This document shows positions 42,735 to 51,502 of a stretch of DNA of 64,000 nucleotides, piece by piece (position 1 is the stretch's first letter; each line of letters starts with the position of its first letter). The translations under genes and the position numbers were made by a program. The stretch is from Accumulibacter sp964420975 (GTDB lineage Bacteria; Pseudomonadota; Gammaproteobacteria; Burkholderiales; Rhodocyclaceae). The stretch covers positions 1 through 64,000 of the forward strand of contig CAYQVH010000022.1 of NCBI GenBank assembly GCA_964420975.1, written 5' to 3'. Below the pieces are notes generated by a model. It had not been told where the DNA came from, ran no database searches, and was given only the letters and a program-made list of their open reading frames with translations.

Positions 42735-43868
42735 ATGCGAACGTTAAGATCGTTGTGGTACTCCCTGCTCTTGCTGCCGTTGCTCGCGCTGGCCCAAGAA
42801 CGTCCGCCGGCGCCCGTGCTGGCCGCCAAGTCGTGGTTGCTCGTCGAGGTGGCGTCGGGACAGGAACTGGTGGCCAACGCACCCGACCAGCGGCTCGAAC
42901 CAGCTTCCCTGACCAAGCTGATGACGGCGTATCTCGCTTTCTCGGCGCTCAAACAGGGGACATTGAAACGGGATCAGCCGGTTCTGGTGTCGGAAAAGGC
43001 CTGGAAGACGGGTGGTTCGAGGATGTTCATCCAGGTCGGGACGACGGTCAGTGTCGACGATCTGCTGAAGGGGATGATCGTTCAGTCTGGCAACGACGCC
43101 TGCGTCGCGCTCGCCGAGGCGATTGCTGGCGACGAAGAGAACTTTGCCCAGCTGATGAATCGCGAAGCGCAACGACTGGGGATGAAAGGGTCGAGCTTTC
43201 GCAATGCAAGCGGACTACCCGATGCGCAGCACTACACAACCGCACGTGACTTGGCCATTCTGGCGACCGCGCTCATTCGCGACTTTCCCGAATACTACGC
43301 AACGTACTATTCCTTGAAGGAGTTTCGTTACAACAGCATCACGCAACCGAATCGCAATCGCCTGCTGTGGATTGATCCCAGCGTAGACGGCCTAAAAACC
43401 GGTCACACCGAAGCCGCCGGTTATTGCCTTGTGTCGTCGGCGAAACGTGGTGCCCGCCGGCTAGTGTCGGTCGTCCTCGGTGCCGCGTCGGACAAGGTTC
43501 GAGCGCAGGAGTCGCTCAAACTGCTCAATTATGGTTTTCAGTTCTACGACGCCGTACAGCTTTACGCGAGAAACGAGGCGCTCTCTTCGTTGCGGGTCTG
43601 GAAGGGCGAGAGCCGTGCGGTCAAGGTGGGTTTGTTCAATGATCTGGTTGTCGCCGTGCCCAAGGGATCGGCCCAGAAGATCCGGACCGAACTGATCTCG
43701 CCGCAGCTGCTGACGGCGCCGGTTGCCCTCGGGCAGCCGCTGGCAACCTTGAAGGTCAGCATCGACGGCAAGCCGTATGCCGATTATCCGGTGCTGGCGC
43801 TGGAAGCCGTTCCCGGCGCTGGTTTCTTGGGCCGGATGCTGGATACGGTCCGTCTCTGGTTCAATTGA
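42735..43868 (+). CDS. dacC: D-alanyl-D-alanine carboxypeptidase (PBP5/6 type)
   Basis: 377 residues with a signal peptide ending LLALA. Active-site motifs: SLTK (S58-K61), SGN in IVQSGNDAC (S118) and KTG in DGLKTGHTEAAG. A C-terminal beta domain is followed by an amphipathic helix (GFLGRMLDTVRLWF) that anchors the enzyme to the outer face of the inner membrane. It removes the terminal D-Ala of pentapeptides. dacC, dacA and dacD names are interchangeable here; the motif set only shows the PBP5/6 class. Confidence 0.93.
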   Translation: MRTLRSLWYSLLLLPLLALAQERPPAPVLAAKSWLLVEVASGQELVANAPDQRLEPASLTKLMTAYLAFSALKQGTLKRDQPVLVSEKAWKTGGSRMFIQVGTTVSVDDLLKGMIVQSGNDACVALAEAIAGDEENFAQLMNREAQRLGMKGSSFRNASGLPDAQHYTTARDLAILATALIRDFPEYYATYYSLKEFRYNSITQPNRNRLLWIDPSVDGLKTGHTEAAGYCLVSSAKRGARRLVSVVLGAASDKVRAQESLKLLNYGFQFYDAVQLYARNEALSSLRVWKGESRAVKVGLFNDLVVAVPKGSAQKIRTELISPQLLTAPVALGQPLATLKVSIDGKPYADYPVLALEAVPGAGFLGRMLDTVRLWFN

Positions 43869-43874
43869 GCGCCG

Positions 43875-44147
43875 GTGGTGACGGAAGGGGGCGACGAGGT
43901 CTTTGGCTTTCCCTGTGACTTTCCTCTGAAAATCATGGGGCTCGCCGGCGACGACCTGCCGTCAGTGATCGGCGACATCGTGCAGCGGCATGCACCGGAC
44001 TTCGATGCCGCGACGATCACGGTCCGTTCGTCGACCAAAGGCAAGTACATGAGCCTGACGTGCAAGATTACGGCAACCAGCAGGCAACAACTCGACGCGC
44101 TTTACCGGGAACTGAGTCGTCATCCGCGCGTCAAGTTTCTTTTGTGA
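43875..44147 (+). CDS. DUF493 (YbeD-type) small protein
   Basis: 90 residues with the family's ferredoxin-like alpha/beta pattern: FGFPCDFPLKIMGLAGDDL, TITVRSSTKGKYMSLTC and a final LYRELSRHPRVKFLL. YbeD proteins resemble ACT-like regulatory domains and are regularly found between dacA-type genes and lipB. Function is unknown, possibly linked to lipoate metabolism. The start is GTG 43875; a second GTG follows directly. Confidence 0.9.
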   Translation: MVTEGGDEVFGFPCDFPLKIMGLAGDDLPSVIGDIVQRHAPDFDAATITVRSSTKGKYMSLTCKITATSRQQLDALYRELSRHPRVKFLL

Positions 44148-44791
44148 GTACGGTATCGCATCAGTTGCTGAGCGCTTTGCCGTTCATCCGGGTACGTGAT
44201 CTCGGGTTGACCGAATATCAGCAGACGTGGCGTGAGATGGTTGACTTTACTGCCGCTCGCGTCGCCGACACGCCGGACGAATTCTGGTGCTGCCAGCATC
44301 TGCCCGTGTTTACCTTGGGACAGGCCGGACTCTCCGAGCACTTGCTGGCGGACACGGGAGTGCCTCTGGTGAAAACCGATCGTGGCGGACAGATCACTTA
44401 TCACGGTCCGGGTCAGGTCGTCATTTATCTGCTGCTTGACCTGGCTCGGCGACGGCTGCGCGTACACGACTTGGTGGCGTCGATCGAAACGGCCATCATT
44501 TCCTTACTCGCCGCACACGGAGTGAGTGGGGAGCGTCGGAAGGGGGCGCCAGGAGTTTACGTCGGCGGCGCGAAGATCGCGGCGCTCGGTTTGCGCGTGC
44601 GGCGGAATGGTTGTTTCCACGGACTCAGCCTGAACGTGGACATGGATTTATCGCCGTTCTCCGCAATCAACCCCTGCGGCTACGCCGGATTGCCGGTGAC
44701 GCAAACACGAGATTTGGGAATCGCGCTGACGCCGGAGGCAGCGGCGGCAGCCCTGATTGGCCATCTACGCGCTCAACTGGAGTACCCATGA
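44144..44791 (+). CDS. lipB: Octanoyl-ACP:protein N-octanoyltransferase
   Basis: 215 residues. Signature segments DRGGQITYHGPGQVVIY (substrate loop with catalytic-region His) and KIAALGLRVRRNGCFHGLSLNV (Lys for the acyl site) with INPCGYAGLPVTQ, which holds the catalytic cysteine. It transfers octanoate from ACP to apo lipoyl domains. The GTG start overlaps the stop of the DUF493 gene, and its own stop overlaps lipA by four bases. Confidence 0.95.
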   Translation: MSTVSHQLLSALPFIRVRDLGLTEYQQTWREMVDFTAARVADTPDEFWCCQHLPVFTLGQAGLSEHLLADTGVPLVKTDRGGQITYHGPGQVVIYLLLDLARRRLRVHDLVASIETAIISLLAAHGVSGERRKGAPGVYVGGAKIAALGLRVRRNGCFHGLSLNVDMDLSPFSAINPCGYAGLPVTQTRDLGIALTPEAAAAALIGHLRAQLEYP

Positions 44792-45798
44792 GACGAGAAT
44801 CGGAAGCAGGCAGCGACCGCCGTGAGGTGCCGTCAGGCGAGCCCGGCGGCAAGGAAAAGGGGCAGCTGAAGACCGCGCGCATTCCGGTGAAGATTGTCCC
44901 GCAGGTCCCGCAGCGCAAGCCCGAGTGGATCCGCGTCAAGGCCGGTAACGACGCCGGTCGATTTGGCGAGATCAAACAGCTCTTGCGGCAGCAGAAACTG
45001 CATACCGTGTGTGAAGAGGCGTCGTGTCCCAACATCGGCGAGTGCTTCGGGCGCGGGACCGCGACCTTCATGATTCTCGGCGACCTCTGTACGCGGCGCT
45101 GCCCGTTCTGTGACGTCGGCCACGGCAAGCCGTTGCCGCCCGACGCGAACGAACCGGAGCATCTGGCCGAAACCGTCGCCCGCCTGCAACTGCGTTATGT
45201 CGTGATTACGAGCGTCGATCGCGACGACCTTCGGGATGGTGGCGCCCAACATTTTGTCGACGTGATCCGGGCGGTGCGCGCGAAATCCCCGGCAACGACC
45301 ATCGAGATCCTGGTTCCCGACTTTCGCGGGCGCATGGAGACGGCTCTGGAGCGGCTCGGTCAGTCGCTGCCAGACGTCCTCAATCACAACCTGGAAACCG
45401 TTCCCCGCCTTTACCGGCAAGTTCGACCGGGCGCCGACTACGCGCATTCGCTGGCTTTCCTCAGAGCCTTCAAGGAGCGTTATCCCTTGCTTCCGACCAA
45501 GTCCGGGCTGATGGTCGGGCTGGGTGAGAGCGACGAGGAGATCCTCTCTGTCCTCCGCGATCTTCGCGCCAACCAGGTCGACCTGCTGACCATTGGTCAG
45601 TATCTCGCGCCGTCGGTCCACCACTTGCCGGTCGCGCGTTACGTGTCGCCCGACGTTTTCAAGATCTACGAGCAACAGGCGATCGCGCTGGGCTTTAGTG
45701 GCGCGGCGTGTGGCCCGATGGTTCGCTCGAGTTACTGGGCTGACGCGCAGGCGCAGGGTGCCGGGGTTGCCGGCGCCGATCGGCGACGTCAGTTGTAG
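44788..45798 (+). CDS. lipA: Lipoyl synthase (radical SAM)
   Basis: 336 residues. The auxiliary 4Fe-4S cluster ligands are CEEASCPNIGEC, and the radical SAM motif is CTRRCPFCD. The C-terminal RSSYWAD serine ligand is present. It inserts two sulfur atoms into protein-bound octanoate. The first 40 residues are charged and variable. The 3' end overlaps the YqaA-like gene on the other strand by ten bases. Confidence 0.96.
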   Translation: MRRESEAGSDRREVPSGEPGGKEKGQLKTARIPVKIVPQVPQRKPEWIRVKAGNDAGRFGEIKQLLRQQKLHTVCEEASCPNIGECFGRGTATFMILGDLCTRRCPFCDVGHGKPLPPDANEPEHLAETVARLQLRYVVITSVDRDDLRDGGAQHFVDVIRAVRAKSPATTIEILVPDFRGRMETALERLGQSLPDVLNHNLETVPRLYRQVRPGADYAHSLAFLRAFKERYPLLPTKSGLMVGLGESDEEILSVLRDLRANQVDLLTIGQYLAPSVHHLPVARYVSPDVFKIYEQQAIALGFSGAACGPMVRSSYWADAQAQGAGVAGADRRRQL

Positions 45799-46307
45799 CG
45801 GATGAAGCGCGCCGGGTAGCGAGCCGTCGCCCAAGCCAGGAAGAGGTATTTCGCGGTCTTGCCGACGCCGACCGCGACCAGAATGCCCAGGGTAGATACG
45901 TTGGCCAGCGCGCAGACGAACAGAGCCGGCGTCTGTGGCATCGGCGAGCCGGCAATGATCAATATTGCCAACAGGCCCCAGCGCTGCAGCCATTGGCTGG
46001 CGGTTAGCCAGGCCGGGCTGCTGACGAGCTCTGGATAGCGCGAGAAGACAAACTCCGAGCCGAGCTGGTTGACGATCTCGACCAGCACGGCGGCGCCAAA
46101 GCCGCTGGCAATTCCAGCCAGCAATCCCAGCACACGCCAGCGTTTCGGGGCGAGCAGCACGGCGGGGACAAGAACAGCGACAAATGGGAAGGCGAAGGTG
46201 ACCGTGGCGGCAAAGGCAATCGCCGCAACGACCAGCGGATAATAGCGGTGTGCGACATTCTTCATGAGGAGGTGCCGTAACCAGGCAGGCAAAACGTGGG
46301 TTCGCAT
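45789..46307 (-). CDS. YqaA-like membrane protein (VTT/DedA superfamily)
   Basis: 172 residues with four or five membrane segments. IASGFGAAVLVEIVNQLGSEF and GSPMPQTPALFVCALANVS resemble the re-entrant loop regions of the YqaA/SNARE-associated group related to DedA flippases. Function is unproven. The start is placed at MRTHVLPAWLRHLL; the frame is open upstream to 46427 without resemblance. GGAGG or similar is not clear upstream, so the start is uncertain. Confidence 0.65.
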   Translation of the reverse strand: MRTHVLPAWLRHLLMKNVAHRYYPLVVAAIAFAATVTFAFPFVAVLVPAVLLAPKRWRVLGLLAGIASGFGAAVLVEIVNQLGSEFVFSRYPELVSSPAWLTASQWLQRWGLLAILIIAGSPMPQTPALFVCALANVSTLGILVAVGVGKTAKYLFLAWATARYPARFIRYN

Positions 46308-46665
46308 GTCTATTACACTGCGGTTGCCGTCAGTGGTTAACGCCTGTCGTGAGACGACGGAAGGTCGGGCGCTTGTCGAGGAAATCATCAACAGGATATC
46401 CTTGCACAGCGCAGCGTCATTGATCAACCTTAACCCCGGTAGGAGCTTCTCATCATGCTTGCGGCACAGGGCGCTCGCTTATCGCCAACGGGCGATCGTC
46501 GACGGGTCAGTCGCGTGCGGGTGGAGGACGCTTGGCGCGCCAAGCGATTGCAGGTAGCGGCGACGAAGCCGTGATCAGGGGACCGAGCGCTGCGAGTGCG
46601 AGCTCTCTCGTCTTCTTGCGCGACAGCCGGCGTGCCGTGGGCCCTTACCCGGGCTGGGTGTCGCC
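46308..46665. other. Intergenic region upstream of the second RlpA-fold gene
   Basis: About 360 bases with no sure gene. It contains one small ORF with a good ribosome-binding site (46455-46574) and a TTGAT-CAAC-CTTAA sequence (46420-46433) that matches the FNR consensus at 8 of 10 positions but lacks a clear -10 at the right distance. No tRNA or terminator is apparent. Confidence 0.4.
46455..46574 (+). CDS. Possible 39-residue small protein
   Basis: ATG with TAGGAG nine bases upstream, encoding a very basic peptide (MLAAQGARLSPTGDRRR... ending LQVAATKP). There is no membrane segment and no recognised family. The basic composition is also what a random GC-rich frame gives, so this is doubtful. 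Confidence 0.2.
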   Translation: MLAAQGARLSPTGDRRRVSRVRVEDAWRAKRLQVAATKP

Positions 46666-47133
46666 ATGCTGAGGTGGTGTGCAGCGTCTTGCTTGTCGCT
46701 TGTCGTCTTGACCACTGCTGCCGAACCGGTTCCTTCCCTCGGTCCGACGCGTGCACAGCCGGAGCCGCCGCCGCTGATTACTGGCCGAGCGAGTTTTTAC
46801 AGTTCCGCTTTCGGCGGCCGTAAAACGGCGTCCGGCGAACGCTACGATCATGGCTCGATTTCGGCAGCCAGCAATCGCTTTCCGATGGGTAGTTACGTTG
46901 CCGTCCGCCGTCCCTTGTCGGCGCGTTGCGTGGTCGTGAAAGTTAACGATCGTATGGGTCACTCAGGTCGAGTCATCGACCTCTCGCGCGAGGCTGCTGC
47001 CCGCCTTGGGATGATCGAGGTCGGAGTGACCGAGGTGGAACTGGTTCCGCTACCGAAGTACCTGATTGGCCATGAACACGCCTGCCGTCTGGCGTTCATG
47101 CCGCCAGCACACCTGCATGTTGACGGGTGGTAA
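46666..47133 (+). CDS. Secreted RlpA-like double-psi beta-barrel protein
   Basis: 155 residues with a signal peptide (CAASCLSLVVLTTAA), then one double-psi beta-barrel: GRASFYSSAFGGRKTASGE, VVKVNDRMGHSGRVIDLS and AAARLGMIEVGVTEVEL. It has no SPOR domain and no lipobox, unlike the RlpA at 40575. Expected to act in the periplasm on peptidoglycan, but single-domain RlpA-like proteins are diverse. The usual catalytic Asp (VNDR and IDLS) is present. It precedes prpC on the same strand, with a promoter between them. Confidence 0.82.
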   Translation: MLRWCAASCLSLVVLTTAAEPVPSLGPTRAQPEPPPLITGRASFYSSAFGGRKTASGERYDHGSISAASNRFPMGSYVAVRRPLSARCVVVKVNDRMGHSGRVIDLSREAAARLGMIEVGVTEVELVPLPKYLIGHEHACRLAFMPPAHLHVDGW

Positions 47134-47190
47134 CCGGCAAGCCACACGGAGCAGTCGCGTGTGCAGAGGCGCGCCGGGATGGTTGCGTGC

Positions 47191-47219
47191 TTGACCTGTC
47201 ATGGCAAAGTCGCAATACT
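47191..47219 (+). promoter_or_regulatory. Sigma-70 promoter of prpC
   Basis: TTGACC (47191-47196), 17 bases and AATACT (47214-47219) match the consensus at 5 and 4 of 6 positions. Transcription would begin near 47226. This argues that in-frame starts at 47201 and 47222 are too early and supports the ATG at 47273. Confidence 0.6.
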
Positions 47220-47272
47220 CGATGGTGAGGGCCGACGCGGCCAGCGGGGTGCATGGCGAGGGAGACGAACGG

Positions 47273-48430
47273 ATGGCTGAACTGCCCGAACGTACGGCGC
47301 CGAGGAGCAAGAAATCGGTGGCGCTTTCCGGCGTCGTCGCCGGCGACAGCGCCATTTGCTCGGTTGGGCGCAATGGTAACGACCTCCACTACCGTGGTTA
47401 CGACGTCATTGCCTTGGCCAACGAGGCGACCTTTGAGGAGGTGGCCTACCTTCTTCTCTACGGCCGCCTGCCAACCTATACACAGCTCAAGCAATACCGC
47501 AAGAAGCTGAAAACTCTGCGCGGACTGCCGGTGACCTTGCGACCGGTACTCGAAAACCTGCCGGCCTCCGCCCACCCCATGGACGTCTTGCGCAGCGGTT
47601 GTTCGGCGCTCGGTACGATCATTCCGGAAGCTCAGGATCACAACCCGGGAGCGGCGCGAGAGATTGCCGATCGGCTGATAGCGAGTTTCGGCTCGATGCT
47701 CCTCTATTGGTACCACTGGTCGCACAACGGACGGCGGATCGAGACGGAAACCGACGATGAGTCGATCGCTGCCCATTTTCTTCACCTGCTGCGTGGCAAG
47801 CCGGCAACGTCGTTGCACGCCACCAGTCTCGACAAGTCGCTGGTCCTTTATGCCGAGCACGAGTTCAACGCGTCGACCTTTACCGCGCGGACAATCACCG
47901 GGACCGGTGCTGACCTCTATGCAGCGATCACCGGGGCGATCGGCGCCCTCAGCGGCCCCCGGCACGGTGGCGCCAACGAGGCGGCGTTCGAAATTCAGTG
48001 CCGTTACGACGATGCGACGCATGCAGAGAGCGATATCCGCCGTCGTTTGCTGAACCGGGAGATCATCATCGGTTTTGGTCATCCGCTTTACACGCTGGCT
48101 GACCCGCGCAACAAGGTGATTCGCGCTGTCGCCGAACAGCTGTGCATCGATGGTGACAACCGCGTCTTGTTCGACATCGCCAGTCGCATCGAGGCCGTGA
48201 TGAGGGAGGAAAAGCGCATGTTTCCGAACGTGGACTGGTATTCGGCGGTGGCGTATCACATGCTTGCCGTACCGACGCCCATGTTTACACCGCTTTTCGT
48301 CATCGCCCGCACGAGCGGTTGGGTCGCGCACGTTATCGAGCAGCGTATCGATGGCAAGATCATCCGGCCTTCGGCCAACTATGTCGGACCGGAGGCGCAA
48401 ACCTTCGTTGCCGTCGGAGAGCGTCAGTGA
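47273..48430 (+). CDS. prpC: 2-methylcitrate synthase
   Basis: 385 residues, close to E. coli PrpC (389). Citrate synthase fold with LHYRGYDVIALA at the N terminus, active-site histidines in SGPRHGGANEAAFE and FGHPLYT, and the C-terminal RPSANYVGPEAQTFV typical for PrpC rather than GltA. It condenses propionyl-CoA and oxaloacetate. GAGGGAG precedes ATG 47273 by about a dozen bases. In polyphosphate-accumulating bacteria the pathway handles propionyl-CoA from PHV metabolism, which is inference here. Confidence 0.93.
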   Translation: MAELPERTAPRSKKSVALSGVVAGDSAICSVGRNGNDLHYRGYDVIALANEATFEEVAYLLLYGRLPTYTQLKQYRKKLKTLRGLPVTLRPVLENLPASAHPMDVLRSGCSALGTIIPEAQDHNPGAAREIADRLIASFGSMLLYWYHWSHNGRRIETETDDESIAAHFLHLLRGKPATSLHATSLDKSLVLYAEHEFNASTFTARTITGTGADLYAAITGAIGALSGPRHGGANEAAFEIQCRYDDATHAESDIRRRLLNREIIIGFGHPLYTLADPRNKVIRAVAEQLCIDGDNRVLFDIASRIEAVMREEKRMFPNVDWYSAVAYHMLAVPTPMFTPLFVIARTSGWVAHVIEQRIDGKIIRPSANYVGPEAQTFVAVGERQ

Positions 48431-48520
48431 GCTTTCGCGCGGGCGTATGACGACCGCGAATCCAACACAACCGACGTTTACGCCGTGCGTGCGTTTCCGT
48501 CGACGAGTCTGTGAGACCCC

Positions 48521-49993
48521 ATGACGACGACACGACTGGAGCGGCGCCCAGAGCCGGATCGAGTGCTGGTCGACATCGCCGATTATGTGCTGACGTACCT
48601 CCCCGAATCGAGGAGCACCTATGAGACGGCGCGTTATTGCCTGATCGATGCCATCGGTTGTGCCTTGGCAGCGCTTGCCTATCCCGCCTGCACAAAGCTG
48701 CTGGGGCCGATCGTTCCGGGCAGTTCGACGATCGACGGTGCTCGCATTCCGGGGACGAGGTTTCAACTCGACCCGGTTCAGGCAGCTTTCAACCTGGGCA
48801 CCATGATCCGCTGGCTGGATTTCAACGATACCTGGCTGGCGGCAGAGTGGGGCCATCCGTCGGACAATCTGGGAGGAATTCTCGCCACCGCCGACTGGCT
48901 GTCGCGGACGCGAGTCGCAGCCGGTCAAGAACCGTTGTCGATGCAGCGGGTAGTGGAAGCCATGGTCAAGGCGTACGAGATTCAGGGAGTGCTCGCGCTC
49001 GAAAACAGCTTCAATCGCGTCGGTCTCGATCATGTCGTTTTGGTCAAGGTGGCGTCGGCTGCGGTTTGCTGCTGGTTGATGGGTGGGGATCGCGAACAGA
49101 TCATCAACGCGCTTTCTCAGGCTTTCGTCGATGGTCAACCGCTGCGCGTCTATCGGCACGCTCCGAATACCGGTTCACGCAAGTCCTGGGCGGGTGGCGA
49201 CGCGACCGCACGCGGCGTTCTCTTGGCGCTCTTTTCGTTGCGCGGAGAAATGGGTTACCCGACGGCGCTGACGGCGAAGCACTGGGGGTTCTACGACGCG
49301 CTGTTCAAGAGCCGCGAGTTTCGGTTGCCGCGGCCCTACGGCAGCTACGTCATGGAGAATGTCCTCTTCAAGATCAGCTTTCCCGCCGAATTCCACGCTC
49401 AAACGGCAGTCGAGTGTGCAATCAGGCTTCATCAGCAGGTCGCCGCGCGGCTTGATGAGATCGACCGGCTGCACATCCGGACGCATGAGTCGGCATTACG
49501 GATCATCGACAAGCAGGGGCCACTGTACAACCCGGCAGACCGCGACCACTGCCTGCAATATATGGTGGCCTACGCGCTGATCCACGGCGACCTGACGGCT
49601 GAGGCTTACGAGGACGAGGCGGCGCGTGATCCGCGTATCGACGCCCTGCGTGCCAAGATCGTCGTCGTCGAGGAACCGCGTTTTTCGACCGACTATCTCG
49701 ATCCCGCGAAGCGATCAATTGCCAATGCCTTGCAGGTGGTTTTTGCGGATGGTAGCCGGACTCCCGAAGTGGTTTGCGAGTACCCGCTGGGACACCGGCG
49801 CCGGCGCCTGGAGGGAATCCCCGTGCTGATCGAGAAGTTCAAGCGGCACTTGTCGCATCATGATTTCACGGCTGCGCAGCAAGAGGCGATCGTCGCCTCG
49901 TCGCTGGATATGGACGGTTTTGGAAGGACGCCGGTGAACGACTATCTTGATCAGTACATTAGTGCTGAGGGGATACGGTCGGGTAGCGCGTGA
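48521..49993 (+). CDS. prpD: 2-methylcitrate dehydratase
   Basis: 490 residues (E. coli PrpD 483). MmgE/PrpD family: LDFNDTWLAAEWGHPSDNLGG near residue 105, and the HIRTHESALRIIDKQGPLYNPADRDHC segment in two pieces (HIRTHESALRII, GPLYNPADRDHC). It dehydrates 2-methylcitrate to 2-methyl-cis-aconitate. It follows prpC by 90 bases. The usual prpB (2-methylisocitrate lyase) and acnD/prpF genes are not next to it. Confidence 0.94.
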   Translation: MTTTRLERRPEPDRVLVDIADYVLTYLPESRSTYETARYCLIDAIGCALAALAYPACTKLLGPIVPGSSTIDGARIPGTRFQLDPVQAAFNLGTMIRWLDFNDTWLAAEWGHPSDNLGGILATADWLSRTRVAAGQEPLSMQRVVEAMVKAYEIQGVLALENSFNRVGLDHVVLVKVASAAVCCWLMGGDREQIINALSQAFVDGQPLRVYRHAPNTGSRKSWAGGDATARGVLLALFSLRGEMGYPTALTAKHWGFYDALFKSREFRLPRPYGSYVMENVLFKISFPAEFHAQTAVECAIRLHQQVAARLDEIDRLHIRTHESALRIIDKQGPLYNPADRDHCLQYMVAYALIHGDLTAEAYEDEAARDPRIDALRAKIVVVEEPRFSTDYLDPAKRSIANALQVVFADGSRTPEVVCEYPLGHRRRRLEGIPVLIEKFKRHLSHHDFTAAQQEAIVASSLDMDGFGRTPVNDYLDQYISAEGIRSGSA

Positions 49994-50015
49994 GTTTGGC
50001 TTGCAGGCGAACCGG

Positions 50016-51413
50016 ATGACGAGAAGCCCGCAGGCGGTAGTCGCCTTCAAAGCGGTGATTCGCCGATTGCGCGCTGGCGGGGAGCCGGGGAGGGGGCTCG
50101 ATGCGCTGCCGCGGACGGCCGTGGCGGCAGAAAACATACGCACCCTTAGCGGCCCGGACGAATTTCGTTCCACGCTGCTGGCTCTAGTCGATGGCGCCAG
50201 AGAGCGAATTTTGATCAGCGCGCTTTATCTGCAGGACGACGACGCCGGTCGCGAGGTGCTGGCTGCGCTCTACGTGGCTAAAGCGGCGCGTCCGTCGCTG
50301 TCAATCGCGATCTTCGTCGACTGGCATCGCGCACAGCGTGGCCTGATCGGTAAGGGCCGTAGCGCGGGTAACGCCGCACTTTACGTCGAGATGGCTCGAC
50401 AGTTTGGTCCTGGGGTGTCGATCTACGGTGTGCCGGTACAAAGCAGCGAGCTGATGGGCGTCATGCACCTCAAAGGCTTCGTGATCGACGATACGGTCCT
50501 CTACAGTGGCGCCAGCCTTAACGACGTTTACCTTCATCGTCACCAGCGTTATCGCCTTGATCGCTACCACGTCATTGCACACGCTCCGCTGGCTGACAGC
50601 CTGGCGTCGCTGATGACCGACGTTCTGCAACGGCTGCCGGCCGTGGCCCGGCTCGACCTCCCGAGTCAACCACCGGCGTTACGACGTTCGGCAATCGGAA
50701 GTTCGCGGCGAACCCTGATGACGACGCGCTACTCGCTGCCGACCGTTCAGGCTGCGACCGGTGAGGTGGCGGTGACGCCAGTGCTTGGTCTGAGCGCTCG
50801 CGGCAACGGGCTGAACCGGGTCATCCTGCAGTTGATTCACCGTGCCGAGCGGGAGTTGGTTCTGTACACGCCCTACTTCAACCTGCCGGGACCTGTCCGG
50901 CGAGCACTCGACGCGTTGCTCAGGAAAGGCTGCCGGGTTCGCATCGTCGTCGGTGAAAAAACGGCGAACGACTTTTTCATTCCTCCGGACGAGCCCTTCA
51001 ATGCCATTGGCGCCTTGCCTTACCTCTACGAGAGCAATCTACGGCGCTATTGCAAGACTCATCAGGACGCTGTCGCCAGCGGGCTCCTTGATCTTTACCT
51101 GTGGCAGAACGCCGACCATAGCTTTCACCTCAAGGGACTACTGGTCGATCGCGATTATGCGCTGCTTACCGGTAGCAACCTCAATCCGCGCGCGTGGCGA
51201 CTCGATCTCGAGAACGGGCTCGTGCTTCACGATCCGCATGGCTATTTGCTCGGGCAGCACCACTTGGAGTTGGATCGCGTATTGGCGAATTGCCGGCGGC
51301 TGACGCGTCATCAAGATCTCGACGAGGTCGCGAGCTACCCCCAGCCGGTGCAGCGCTTGGTCAAGCGGCTGGCACGTACGCGTGCCGATCGCCTGGTCAA
51401 CCAGGTGTTGTAG
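50016..51413 (+). CDS. pssA: CDP-diacylglycerol-serine O-phosphatidyltransferase (PssA, PLD type)
   Basis: 465 residues, similar throughout to E. coli PssA (451). Two HKD-type motifs: MHLKGFVIDDTVLYSGASLN near residue 150 and FHLKGLLVDRDYALLTGSN near 370, with NPRAWRLDLENG after the second. The sequences VDWHRAQRG and FIPPDEPFNAIGALPYLYE are also shared. It makes phosphatidylserine from CDP-diacylglycerol and serine and binds the membrane peripherally. The start is taken at MTRSPQAVVAFK; the frame is open to 49947 inside prpD. A terminator follows. Confidence 0.92.
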   Translation: MTRSPQAVVAFKAVIRRLRAGGEPGRGLDALPRTAVAAENIRTLSGPDEFRSTLLALVDGARERILISALYLQDDDAGREVLAALYVAKAARPSLSIAIFVDWHRAQRGLIGKGRSAGNAALYVEMARQFGPGVSIYGVPVQSSELMGVMHLKGFVIDDTVLYSGASLNDVYLHRHQRYRLDRYHVIAHAPLADSLASLMTDVLQRLPAVARLDLPSQPPALRRSAIGSSRRTLMTTRYSLPTVQAATGEVAVTPVLGLSARGNGLNRVILQLIHRAERELVLYTPYFNLPGPVRRALDALLRKGCRVRIVVGEKTANDFFIPPDEPFNAIGALPYLYESNLRRYCKTHQDAVASGLLDLYLWQNADHSFHLKGLLVDRDYALLTGSNLNPRAWRLDLENGLVLHDPHGYLLGQHHLELDRVLANCRRLTRHQDLDEVASYPQPVQRLVKRLARTRADRLVNQVL

Positions 51414-51446
51414 TTCGATTCCTGGTCGACGCGGGAGGGCGCTTGG

Positions 51447-51477
51447 AAAAAAAAGCAGGGCTTTCGCCCTGCTTTTT
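51447..51477. terminator. Bidirectional rho-independent terminator
   Basis: An A run, the stem GCAGGGC (51455-51461), loop TTTC, GCCCTGC (51466-51472), then a T run. The pattern works on both strands. It separates pssA from the convergent heme-protein gene at 51503. Confidence 0.9.
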
Positions 51478-51502
51478 CGATTGCGTGGGAGGTGCCGACG
51501 CG

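Noticed and set aside
46420..46433. TTGAT-CAAC-CTTAA as a fifth FNR-like box
   Set aside because: 8 of 10 match, but no -10 at a fitting distance and no respiratory gene downstream.
47096..49159. 687-codon minus-strand frame over prpC and prpD
   Set aside because: Antisense shadow; PrpC and PrpD are certain on the plus strand.
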